From the NCBI RefSeq assembly GCF_033807575.1, contig NC_084711.1:3038001-3102000 (forward strand): a stretch of DNA of 64,000 bases, given 5' to 3'. The number at the start of each line of letters is the position of its first letter. The first letter of the stretch is position 1. Positions 53,594-62,854 of the stretch are shown piece by piece. The notes below the pieces were generated by a model. That model was not told the origin of the DNA. It saw only the letters and a program-made list of their open reading frames with translations, and made no database searches. Both the position numbers and the translations under genes were made by a program. The stretch comes from Cydia pomonella. Its lineage: Eukaryota > Arthropoda > Insecta > Lepidoptera > Tortricidae.

Positions 53594-53599
53594 AATAAA
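53594..53599 (+). terminator. Polyadenylation signal, ACBP gene 3
   Basis: AATAAA in TGAAATAAAATCAGTT, the same local context as gene 2; about 640 bp after the stop codon. Confidence 0.65.
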
Positions 53600-53990
53600 A
53601 TCAGTTTGAAAATGTATTTTAAATGTTTTATTTGTCTACTAAATGCTTTATTGTGTGTTGAGCATATATGTATTGTTAAAGAGGTGAAATGTCTAGGAAA
53701 AAATCTTGATCTCGAGTTTACAACTGAAAGATGATGCCATACCTACGACGCCATGTTTGTTTGGTAACTGAATTTTTCAAACTTCACCTTTTACTAAAAT
53801 GTGACCAAAGCAAAGAGTAAAGTAAGTATATAAGGACTAAAGTTACCGCTTAATGGACAGGGCCATGCCAAATGTCAGAGACAATCTTGCTCTATAAGTA
53901 GCTATAGGGTAATATTACATAAAGTTACTTAAAATACACATTACTTTCTTTCTATACATATCTCAAACAATCTTTAGAATAACCACAACA

Positions 53991-54160
53991 ATGATACCAC
54001 AAGCGACCGCAGGCCCTGAGGCCCTCGTCAACGCGCTATCTTCAGTCCCCGCTTTCCCATAATACACAAGTCCACCACCACCGGCCAACTATAGACCTCG
54101 GACCAGCCAGAGAAATGAGATTGTAGACGATTTTCACGGCCAGCATGCTTTAATTCGCAT
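53991..54160 (-). pseudogene. Decayed partial duplicate of the SOD-like last exon
   Basis: Minus-strand text still reads LAVKIV then LISLAGPRSIVGR, as in the real exon (54318-54572), but then loses the frame in a GGTGGTGGTGG stretch and meets a stop. Flanking AAAGTTACTTAAAA sequence (53931 and 54242) is also duplicated, so a unit of about 310-340 bp was copied in tandem. The 5' part of the exon with the HGGP and RHVGDLGN motifs is absent. Confidence 0.8.
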
Positions 54161-54317
54161 TGATATTTTTTATGTCGGCAATATAGGAAATCAGAACAAT
54201 AAAACGTATCAAGGTAATTACCTATAAGGTATATATTACATAAAGTTACTTAAAAATACACAATGTATGTATAGGCAAGGCATAGTATCTGAAATAATCT
54301 TCAAAATAACTTAATAC

Positions 54318-55662
54318 TCAATTCATATAACCAATGATACCACAAGCGACCGCAGGCCCAGACGTTCCTGTCAACGCGCTATCTTCAGTCCCCGCTCTGC
54401 CATAATCATCTTCCCCCTTACTTATAGCCACAGACCGCCCAACTATTGACCTCGGACCGGCCAGAGAAATGAGATGGTCGACGATTTTCACGGCCAGCGT
54501 GCCTTCGTCCGCTTTGACGTTGCCGAGGTCTCCGACGTGGCGGATGTGGTCGCGAGGCCCGCCGTGACGGCCCTGGGGAATGATAATTGGTCAGTTGATC
54601 ACATCCTAGTGTTTAGCGGATTTATGGGAGGGTTTACTGCGAGTTGCTTGTAAAAAATTATAAAGGTATGTAGTAAAGATAATTTAGTTATAATAGATGT
54701 AATAGGTGTGCAATATTTATAAGAAATAATGTATTGCCTTTCAGGCAGAGCTAATCCTTATCTACTTAGTTGGTAAAGCCTTTATAAATTAGACTTTAAA
54801 GTCCTAAATGGGATCACTATTGTAACAGTAACTGGCAGAGTATACTATTTCTACTTTGGCAAAATGCGTTCTTGAATTTGTAATCAAAATTAGAAACATA
54901 TTTCCTAAAAATCTCCGCCGGATTAAATCTGCGATTCTTTAGTAGGTAATCTCTATTAAAACAAAATGCTCTGAGCGTTGGTATTGGTGGCATTATATAT
55001 GTTGTCGACCGCTGTACAACCGGTGAAACATTTTTGTTAGTATATTCTTGATGAGAAAAAGAGTTTAATTGCCATATCTGTAAAGCAAAGAAAATTTGAA
55101 ATAGAGGTGATTGTCAAAGAACACTGTACACTGAACACTCTAGCTACAGTAAATTTATTGCCATCTCAAAAAATCAATATCAAAAAGTGCCGCCATCTAA
55201 TAGATCATAGGCCAAAGGTCTGACGGCATCGTTTCGAGCGATTTGGCTTATGCCCCGTAAGATGGCGCCACTTTTTGATATTTAAAACATCAGTGAAAGA
55301 ATAAGGATCAAAGTCAAATGGCGATCTAAGTTTTAATCATGTGTCGAAAAATGGAAGTAAATTTATTGTGGCTACAAAGTTTTCTTTGACAATCCACCTG
55401 TATCTTAAATTCTCTTTGCTATAAAGGTACTTACATAATAAGCTATGAAATGCGGCCCAATATCTTTACAGTTATCCTGGATAGCTCCTGACTGGTGCAC
55501 ATGAAGTCCATGCAACCCCGCTGCTAGGCCCGTGATATTGCCCTCAATGGTCACCGGACCGTTGGGTACGATCTGTGTGAATAGTAGCTCTCCAGTAACT
55601 CCAGAATCTTCGTCAGCCTTGAGATAAGCGATAGCTTGAAGCCCGGGCAGTGAACGCGGCGC
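54318..55662 (-). CDS. Cu/Zn superoxide dismutase-like protein, 3' part (two exons)
   Basis: Exon 55435-55662 (acceptor TTCTTACAG, donor GTAAGT) and last exon 54318-54572 (acceptor TTCCCCAG, stop TGA), both phase 0, encode 160 residues. Seen: GLHGLHVHQSG (SOD1 His46/His48 positions), DNCKDIGPHF (Cys57, His63), GRHGGP (His71), RHVGDLGN (His80, Asp83) and PAVACGIIG (Cys146). The zinc site and disulfide cysteines are present. The fourth copper ligand (His120, VVHEKADD in SOD1) is Ser here (AISKGEDD), and catalytic Arg143 is Ala. I therefore expect no normal dismutase activity. There is no N-terminal metal-binding domain in these exons and no CxC tail, which argues against a copper chaperone (CCS). 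It may belong to the insect 'related to SOD' group; that placement is inference. The 5' end is missing. Confidence 0.85.
55107..55396. mobile_element. GATTGTCAAAGAAAAC MITE, rearranged copy
   Basis: TGATTGTCAAAGAAC at the left and GTGGCTACAAAGTTTTCTTT then GACAATCCAC at the right. Interior order differs from 24255-24486: an AATATCAAAAAGTGCCGCC half is followed by its inverse (GGCGCCACTTTTTGATATTT). It lies in the SOD-like intron, ending 38 bp from the donor. Confidence 0.65.
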
Positions 55663-55970
55663 CTGTAAGAATTTAAGTGCTAGCGTAAAGTTCTTGCTAT
55701 TCGTTTTGAGCAGGCGTTTTAAGTAACAAAACCTAAATGGTGATGCTGATGTGGTGATCGCCGTGATAGTTACTTCTTCCTCATCCATTTGTGGAGAAAA
55801 AGGAGACTACCATTTGAAATGGACAATTGAATTTTTCGCATAGTTGACGAAATATAATTTGTACATATTGGACATACCAAGTGTTTCAAGAGATCGGTGA
55901 ATTTTTTTTTCCGTCAACCATGTTCGGTATGGTGTCTATGGTGTCGGTGTTGGTCTATGTTAACCCTTTA

Positions 55971-56077
55971 ACGGGACAATTACTATTTTATATGGCAAAA
56001 ATACCCTATAAAAATTATTTTAAACTTAATTTCAAAATGACAAGGTTCAATATTTCCTCGTCTGACCGTTAAAGGGT
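55971..56077. repeat. Hairpin MITE (AACCCTTTAACGG ends)
   Basis: TAACCCTTTAACGGGAC at the left and GTCTGACCGTTAAAGGGTA at the right, about 107 bp. It is similar in size and ends to the TTAA-flanked element at 21880. Confidence 0.5.
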
Positions 56078-56248
56078 AGAAATAAAATTGTCTTTGATCT
56101 GAACATGGCTTTCGTCTCATTTATCTCCGTGCCTAAATTCCTAATTTAATTAGATAAAAACCTGCTACACTCACGCCGTCCCGAACATCCACAATTACAA
56201 ACCATAATAGGTGTATATTTTATTGTTATAATCGTAAGTAGGTAAAGG

Positions 56249-56370
56249 CAGACCAAGATAAGTTGGCGGCTCTGACAAGTGTTTTTTTTAAACGTCAAAC
56301 TTCTATGAAATTATGACGTTTACTTACTTAGGCTGGGCTATCAAAATCGCTGCCAACTTATCTTGGTCTG
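56249..56370. repeat. AGACCAAGATAAGTTGGC palindromic MITE
   Basis: CAGACCAAGATAAGTTGGCG at the left and GCTGCCAACTTATCTTGGTC at the right; inner arms around AAACGTCAAACTTC / GACGTTTACTT. Decayed relatives are at 30868, 59196-59256 and 59995-60035. Confidence 0.65.
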
Positions 56371-57403
56371 ACTCTACTAAGTAGTTTACCTATACCGTTT
56401 TAATCTCGATGAAATTCGATATTAAAAGTTATTAATATTTTTTATACTAACGCATTATACAGAACTATTTGCATATATGATTGGCATGTTCGATCGCTCG
56501 AAATACATCAACAAAAACATCCATCTACTTATAACCAATAATTTGTACAAAGCGTCCAATCATAAAGCGATTTAAACGATCATAATATCGAGTTCTAACC
56601 CCACAATAGACATGTTTATTATACTTACAATAAAAGCTGTTATCGTCGGATAATATGAATTAAGCATAAAAACTTGAGAGTTAATTTTAATTGTTTTCTT
56701 CTACGGAAGGAAGCATTAGAGGCCGTTATTGATTTTAGTCGCAAAAATGTCAAATTGATAGATTTAGTCGATGAAATTGTACCCCTTTTGATTACAAACT
56801 GAAATTGTTATTCCATAGGTATATTGTTTTACAGAGCTTTATCAAATACTCAGCAGACTTTATCATATTTTATGAGTTTGATATGTAAGAAATAAGGAAA
56901 CAAAAACAACCGGCTTTTTAAGTACATTATCAGTCTGCATTATTTCCATGTCTCTGGTTAACAAGTCAGCGAGATATAATTTGTAATAGGATAGGAGTGG
57001 GCAAGTAAAAAACTTAATGTGTTAATTGTACCTATGTGAGTAATCTTTTAAACAGGGTGTTTCAAAGTAATATTATTATTTGCGATTACTGAGAGGTAAA
57101 CACAGTGAACGGAAATAAACAAATTATTTTATATGATGATAGATCTGCTGACAACACACCTGTATTACATCCAGCTCGGCAGCAAAGTTGCATTTTTCGT
57201 CTCGTACAGTCAAGTGTAAAAATATGGGTTCACGCAAGTTAGTTGGAATAGAGTTGCATTTGCAAATCAAAATCAACTCTGTTTCTTACAATGTAGATTC
57301 AAATTACACTATAACATTTTAAACTCCCGTTTTGAACACATTTGAAAAAATATTTAAAACCGGGTCTAACTTATACCAAATTTATTTTGTTACATTTATT
57401 TCC
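56371..57403. other. Upstream of SOD-like exons, nothing recognised
   Basis: AT-rich sequence, probably intron of the SOD-like gene. No exon found. Confidence 0.35.
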
Positions 57404-57475
57404 GACGTTTCGGTTTCGACAATTTCGACGCAGGTTTTACTGGTCGTGGTCGCGGAAAACTAATGTCCCAGCAAA
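57404..57475 (+). repeat. Lepidopteran dispersed repeat fragment
   Basis: TTTCCGACGTTTCGGTTTCG, CGACGCAGGTTTTACTGGTC and GTGGTCGCGG form a phrase that I recognise as frequent in lepidopteran genomes. Class not known to me. Confidence 0.4.
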
Positions 57476-57548
57476 ATGACAAATTTGTGTACCTACCCGG
57501 CGAAAGTCTATGAAAAAGGTCAAATTACACTGACAAATTTTTGATTTT

Positions 57549-57766
57549 TAGGGTTCCGTACCCAAACGGTAAAACGGGACCCTATTACTAAGACTTCGCT
57601 GTCGGTCCGTCCGTCCGTCTGTCACCACGCTGTATCTCATGAACCGTGATAGCTAGACAGTTGAAATTTTCACAGATGATGTATTTCTGTTGCCGCTATA
57701 ACAACAAATACTAAAAAGTACGGAACCCTCGGTGGGCGAGTCCGACTCGCACTTGTCCGGTTTTTG
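57549..57766 (+). mobile_element. TAGGGTTCCGTACC element, copy D (short form)
   Basis: TAGGGTTCCGTACCCAAACG, GTCCGTCCGTCCGTCTGTC and ATCTCATGAACCGTGATAGC; ends CGGAACCCTCGGTGGGCGAG, TCCGACTCGCACTTGTCCGG and TTTTT. It is about 218 bp, well under half the length of copies B and C. Confidence 0.7.
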
Positions 57767-58084
57767 TCTTGTATGGCTGTGTGCTGTGTCTTAGGAGGCT
57801 ATAACTCGTAACAATATTCAAGGTAAGTACAAGACACCTCCCTAAAAGTCACAAACCGTAAACGATAGACATCTCATGACCGTGTTTAGGATGTCATCTC
57901 ACGATGCGACAATAGCCACCTAAAAGCGTGCCAAACTTAAATGCCAATCAACAGTCCTTGGCATGACAGATTTAGTCCCAATTACTGACACGCGAAGATG
58001 CACGTTAAAAACATGTTAGGTTACCATTTCGTGTCACCCAAGAACACGAATGTTTACGTGATGCTGTGTATTTAATTTATTTAT
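57767..58084. other. Nothing recognised
   Basis: No coding signal or repeat that I can support. Confidence 0.3.
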
Positions 58085-58190
58085 CTATTACATAATACAG
58101 CGTCGTTTAGTACCCTGAGCACAAGCCTTATTGAACTTACTGTGGAGGCCCACAGTAAGATTGATTTGTGTAAGAAGTGCTATTTACATT
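58085..58190 (+). repeat. SINE body fragment (39179 family)
   Basis: ATACAGCGTCGTTTAG, ACAAGCCTTATTGAACTTAC and TTGATTTGTGTAAGAAGTGC match the 3' body of the SINE at 39179-39413. The tRNA-like head is missing. Confidence 0.5.
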
Positions 58191-59195
58191 TTTTTATTAG
58201 AAAAAGGTAGGCATTTGACCACAATCTCAACTGATGGTATGTGCCGATGCAGTATAGGATGGAGCGTGCTTAGTTAACAAAATGTTTATTCACTCTCGAT
58301 TTAAAAATATCCAAGTTATGGTAGACTCGGAATAGCTTTCAGGAAGTGAATTTCACTTCTTAGCCGTTCGCACGACAAGGCTGGATGCATAGCGTTTATT
58401 GATTTATTTACTCTTTAAAGTATACAGATCTGATACATTCTAGAGAGATACTATGTAGAGAGAGACTGTATGTGTATACAATACAGGGTAAAACGGGAAA
58501 AACACTCTCATTTGATTTGTGTACCCAAAAGTTTAAGTTTTAATGCAACAAATTTAAAGACGTTGACATTGATATTATATCAATATCACAATATATCAAT
58601 GATATCCCACATTGGGGCCAGTTTTGAGCAATATAAGTCACAACTAGTAATTATTCTTCTTCTTTCCATCCTGTTACCCCCTGCTGGGGTATAGGGCTCT
58701 AACCACAGCTACAATTTGGCAACTAGCAATTAGGTTTAATTTTAGAAACAAGAAGAATAACTTAGGGCAAGATGGGGTAAGACAAACATTAGGGCAAGAT
58801 TTTTTTTAAATAAAAAAAAAATATATTTATAAAAATCTTCACACCGCTTCTCTTGCCTTGAGCAAAATAAACTACCTATATTTGTCTTATCCCACATGGT
58901 CTTTTTCGAGTGTTATGTTATGGCCCGTTATACGTTCTAACTATCTTGAGAATTAAGTCATGTTTCGATATTTATGAGCACCTTGTCCGGTTCAGTATAT
59001 CCTTTAGTCACGTGATTGGAACTACTGGAAGTATAATCGTAGGAAACTTATGTCATTTTGATCTTAAGGATGGAAGCCATTAAGGTGTATTACGTGATCT
59101 TCAGCTTCTTTAACAGAAAATCATACTTGGTAATACTATGTCCATGTCAGGTTATTAACTGATTGCGTGACATCGGTAACCAAGTAAACCAGTAG
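58191..59195. other. Nothing recognised
   Basis: Includes an open frame 58470-58694 (+) with no recognisable homology. Confidence 0.35.
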
Positions 59196-60035
59196 AGTTA
59201 GACCAAGCCAGGACCAAGCTAAGTTGGCAACGATTTTGATAGTCCAGACCAAGGACCAGAGTGTCTTAGTGTTGTACGTCGACAGTAGGCTGCTCCAGTT
59301 TCGAGCGAGATGACATTTGGCTCCGCCCTATCTCTCTAAAATAAAAATTAGTTTTTGTAACACCTACTGGTTTTTCTGACACAATATACTGCTAACATCG
59401 ATGTCTACTAGTATGACGACTATAAGTACTAAGGTATAATCAGGGTTTAATACATGTGTTAGATTTATGTAGACAACTGACATGCGTAGGTGTTTTAATG
59501 ATTATCGTGAGCATACATATTGATAAAGGATTTCTGTAAGTACACTGAATATAAATTATTTATTAGGTACCGTAGTTATCAAACATAATTTATTATCAAG
59601 GCCGTCGCCAGCTGATACGCTTGGGGGGCACTTTATATGTTTTGTGGGAGGGAGAGTTTTATTTTCTAGTGCTGCTGCTCCCCCTAGGAAATAAAATTGC
59701 CTCCCCCCCCCCCCCTGGACGACGCCCATGTTTTAGTATGATTGCGGGTATTGCGACATTGTCAAGAGAGAAAATGCCGTTTATGTTAAGGACTTTTCAG
59801 TGAGTATTTTAATAATCTAAAAAAAGTCCTCCTCTGGAGTTGCAAGCGTACATAGGCTACGGAAACTGCTTACCATCAGGCGAGCCGTATACTTGATTGC
59901 CACCGACGTAGTATCAACAAAAAAAGTAAAACGCATTCTTAATAACTGAAATTCTGAAATATTTACCAGTTTTAAAGAATTTTATTTTACAGTCAGACCA
60001 AGATAAGTTAGCCGCGATTTTGATAGCTCAGACGG
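59196..60035. repeat. Repeat fragments (AAGATAAGTTGG family and LINE/SINE tail)
   Basis: 59196-59256 (AGCTAAGTTGGCAACGATTT) and 59995-60035 (CAGACCAAGATAAGTTAGCC) are halves of the 56249 family. 59827-59926 (TCCTCTGGAGTTGCAAGCGT and CTTACCATCAGGCGAGCCGT) is a fifth copy of the LINE/SINE tail. The DNA between them is unremarkable apart from a C-run at 59705-59715. Confidence 0.5.
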
Positions 60036-60085
60036 TGCACGGCTTATCCAAACGTTACCGATGGCGATGACAAAGAAATACGGAC

Positions 60086-60312
60086 GTACAGTCAGCATCA
60101 ATAGTAGCGGATGAAACAACGCGCCAAAAGTATCTGATATCCCGGATAACTTTTCCAAATATAGATAAATCTCTAAAATTCACCTTCAAGAGTATATCTT
60201 TTACAGTCTTAATTGTTCTGCATATAGAACCGTCAACTTTTCTTAAGCTATTGCAGAATGGTAGATACTTTTGAAACCTTGTTTGATCCGCTACTTTTGA
60301 TGCTGACTGTAC
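60086..60312. mobile_element. GTACAGTCAGCAT TIR MITE, 227 bp
   Basis: GTACAGTCAGCATCAATAGT, AGCGGATGAAACAACG and CGCCAAAAGTATCTG are mirrored by GGTAGATACTTTTGAAACC, TTGTTTGATCCGCT and ACTTTTGATGCTGACTGTAC. A left-end fragment is at 33606. The open frame overlapping it on the minus strand (60055-60432) is not a gene. Confidence 0.7.
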
Positions 60313-60380
60313 AACCATGGATTCTGGGGCATAGAGAGCGCAATAATAATTAAAATAATACATTGTATAATTATGTAAAG

Positions 60381-60495
60381 GCCACTTACGCCATCCAGGG
60401 TTAGCCACTAACTCGGAGTTAACCGTTAACACAGGGTAACTCCAGGTTTAACCGGTTAACCCCGAGTTAGTGGATGCTGGTGCCGTAAGTTGCCT
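60381..60495. repeat. CGGTTAACC-rich hairpin MITE
   Basis: CCACTTACGCCATCC and ACTAACTCGGAGTTAACCG are mirrored by GGTTAACCCCGAGTTAGTGG and GCCGTAAGTTG. Related to 61797-62022. Confidence 0.6.
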
Positions 60496-61280
60496 TAAGT
60501 ATCAGAATATAGTAGGTATACTTACCTACGTCAACCTACCACTAAAGTCATTCATACAAACTTCTGCACACGTTTATGACGTAACAATGTCATAATCGTG
60601 CGACCTAAAGCCTTGGTGTTTCCGTTGCAGCATCAATTCCAAAATATGATCTAGTCACGAGCCATGATGACTCAAGTTACCTAGTATTTAACAATGGACA
60701 AAGCTAAATTAACAGATTATATGTGACACTTGTTATTAGCTCAAAAAAGAATTACATCTAATTTAAATTGTCGTGAATATTAAATTGATTTTACGGTTTT
60801 TTCGCGTCACTAACGTGATATTTTTAGTCACGGGCTACATCCTGTAACTTTGATGTCACTTGCAGGGTTTTCGATTCAAGCCTTGAAGCGCTCAGCAGTG
60901 CAGAGATTCGAGAATAGCTTCATATAAATAAAACCTGGTCACCATGAGATATATCAGAGCGGGCGAGGTATTCACAAATATCTGAACACGAGTACATGTC
61001 TAAATATTTTTGGGCACCTCGGCCGCTCCGATATATCTGATGGCAACTGTACATATGTGATCAGCAGCAAAATCAGCTACGCAGATGATGGACTCAAAAA
61101 TCTATCAGTACTTATCTATTAGGTATAATAAGGTTAAGAATCGATTGCGCCAAACCATCTGTAAAGTGTATTAGGATAACTTAGAAAGCGGGGTTCATTT
61201 GAATATCGCTAATATCTACTAAACCAAAAGCCTTTCATACTTTTAAGCTTAGAAACAAATTAAAAGTAGAAAAATTCACT
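60496..61280. other. Nothing firm
   Basis: On the plus strand a possible acceptor (TCACTTGCAG at 60866) is followed by a short open stretch, but no partner exon or homology was found. Confidence 0.3.
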
Positions 61281-61347
61281 GTCTTGGGTGGGACTTGAAC
61301 CCCCAGGGATCGCTAGCCCAGTGCTCTGCCATCTGAGCTACCAAGAC
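61240..61347 (-). repeat. tRNA-derived SINE (minus strand)
   Basis: On the minus strand 61281-61347 reads as a tRNA-like head: acceptor GTCTTGG / CCAAGAC with seven matched pairs, D arm GCTCAGATGGCAGAGC, B box GGTTCAAGTCCCA. It is only 67 nt, the anticodon and T stems are imperfect, and a loop that would read AGC is poorly supported. The following TTTTTCTACTTTTAATTTG and CTAAGCTTAA tail is shared with 12841-12907. I therefore call it a SINE and not a working tRNA gene. Confidence 0.6.
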
Positions 61348-61796
61348 CTTATCCAACACAGCGAATATTTTCGCCATACATGAGCCCTGGCAGCGACATC
61401 CACCGTAATTGTGTTATACTTCTTAAACGGCTACCGGCGTTCCAAGTCACAAGTACTGGAAATTTACCATTCTTTCATACTTTGTCAAAATTTACGTCAA
61501 TTACTGCAACGCCTACCAAGAGTACCAATAAGGCATATTATTATTATTATTTGTTTCTTTTATTTTCTCAGCATTTCATAGAATACTGGTGTAATGGGAT
61601 GCACGGGCCGAAGCCAAATGTATCTCATATTAATCTTCAAGTAGGTAAGTGTGGATAGTTTTGGGTTTGGTTTGATCCGGTTAGAGTTTGTGTAACTGAT
61701 GGACGATTGCCGTAGTAAAAAAGTGCTTCTGGTGTAGTAGATATATGCAATTTTCTAAATTAACCTGAATTTGAAATTATCCCAATGCACCTTAGC
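61348..61796. other. Nothing recognised
   Basis: An open frame 61380-61658 (+) crosses a simple (ATT)n tract and has no recognisable homology. Confidence 0.35.
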
Positions 61797-62022
61797 GCCA
61801 CTTGCACCATTCCACTAACCCGGGGTTAACCGGTTAAACCAGGAGATTTTTTTTACTTATTAAAAAAATTTATTATACATAATACAAAAGCTTCGCCAAA
61901 CTGAAGACAGTTTGTCGGCGAATAGTGTGTAATTACTATTGTTACCAGTACAATTTGACACTGGGCTAACGGATTAACCAGTTAACCCCGGGTTAGTGGA
62001 ATAGTCAAGTAGCGCTAAAGTA
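61797..62022. mobile_element. CGGTTAACC-rich MITE with inserted LINE end
   Basis: GCGCCACTTGCACC and ACTAACCCGGGGTTAACCGG at the left; GGATTAACCAGTTAACCCCG, GGTTAGTGGAATAG and AGTAGCGCT at the right. Between them (about 61850-61950) TTTTTTTTACTTATTAAAAA and CAGTTTGTCGGCGAATA match, inversely, the 3' end of the LINE at 39479-40632, so a tiny LINE tail landed in the MITE. Confidence 0.55.
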
Positions 62023-62322
62023 ATATTTTCTAAAATATAAACATTATTATTATTATTATATACGTTTCATATCTAGTTATCCGAAGTTAATTTAATAATA
62101 AATTCTGTCAATTGATGACTGATTGGTGTAACCAAACCTTGTAAATCGATTTTAGTATTTTGTCCACGTGGCTTTTCGTGCTGACTGACCTAGAGTTCCT
62201 GAAAAGGGTATATCAAGCAATAGGTATACAGTTCAATTCATAAATTAGTTTAACTAGGAGTTTTAGTAGGTATTGCTTAAATACTGTTAGTCGGTTATTT
62301 TTATGAAAGTAAATCAACTTAC
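62023..62322. other. Nothing recognised
   Basis: AT-rich, including a short (ATT)n-like tract near 62040. Confidence 0.3.
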
Positions 62323-62388
62323 AGCGGCTAAATCTATTTGTTTTTGCGACCGATCCCCTGAAAACGTGTAGGCTGGCCGGCTGAGGTC
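62323..62388 (-). other. Candidate upstream exon of the SOD-like gene
   Basis: On the minus strand TATGTATTGCAG|GACCTCAG opens a 66-bp segment with no stop in phase 0 (DLSRPAYTFSGDRSQ then KQIDLAA), closing at GCCGCT|GTAAGT. Both splice sites are good and the phase matches the SOD-like exon at 55662. The junction would read DLAA-APRSLPGLQAIAYL. It has no start codon, so a further 5' exon would be needed. No homology supports it; the call rests on splice signals and frame. Confidence 0.35.
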
Positions 62389-62639
62389 CTGCAATACATA
62401 ACTTCTCTTAGTGATTATGGTTTTCAAAAACAATGCAATTATTCAAAAGATGGCGCTGTTGTCAAGACAACTTACCCATCGGGATCCAAAAAGGTTTTTG
62501 TTTTATATAAATCTGTACGTATTAATAATTAACAGTGCGTAGTATTTTAAAAGAGAAGTTTATTATGAAGAATATGTGAACTATTTATCTTAACCATTGT
62601 TAAATTAATTCATGCATATTATGAAACAGCCACATTGTT

Positions 62640-62854
62640 AGTAAGTTTTGTACCATTTGGCGTTGAAACTCTAGGTCCATGGGGTCCCAGCGCTCAAGTT
62701 TTTTGGAGAAATCGCGAAACGTCTGGTTGACGTAACTGGTGACCGAAGAGCTGGCGGCTTCCTCGCACAACGTATCAGTATTGCGATACAACGAGGTAAT
62801 GCCGCTAGCATCCTTGGTACAATGCCTCAAGGGCCTATTTTAGATATAAGCTAG
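62640..62854 (+). pseudogene. Non-LTR retrotransposon C-terminal relic
   Basis: The plus strand reads GVETLGPWGPSAQVF, then after one frameshift near 62702 EIAKRLVDVTGD, RRAGGFLAQRISIAIQR and GNAASILGTMP to a stop at 62852. The same motif occurs at 25142-25336. It is a common arthropod LINE C-terminal sequence; the rest of the element is gone. The minus-strand open frame 62600-62830 is its shadow. Confidence 0.6.

Noticed and set aside
54318..55662. Copper chaperone for SOD (CCS) instead of a SOD-like protein
   Set aside because: CCS also lacks His120, but it has an N-terminal heavy-metal domain and a CxC tail. This protein ends right after ACGIIGYMN with no CxC. The N-terminal domain cannot be fully excluded because the 5' exons are missing.
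55663..55788. ATG-initiated start (MDEEEVTITAITTS..) for the SOD-like protein
   Set aside because: The text between this ATG and APRSLPG matches no SOD N-terminus, and a strong acceptor (AAATTCTTACAG) lies exactly before APRS in phase 0, so these codons are intron read-through.
60055..60432. 125-codon minus-strand open frame
   Set aside because: It runs through the palindromic MITE at 60086-60312 and part of another hairpin, so it is a repeat-derived frame.
61281..61347. Functional tRNA-Ala(AGC) on the minus strand
   Set aside because: It is only 67 nt long, the anticodon and T stems are imperfect, its sequence is unlike tRNA-Ala, and a SINE tail shared with 12841-12907 follows.
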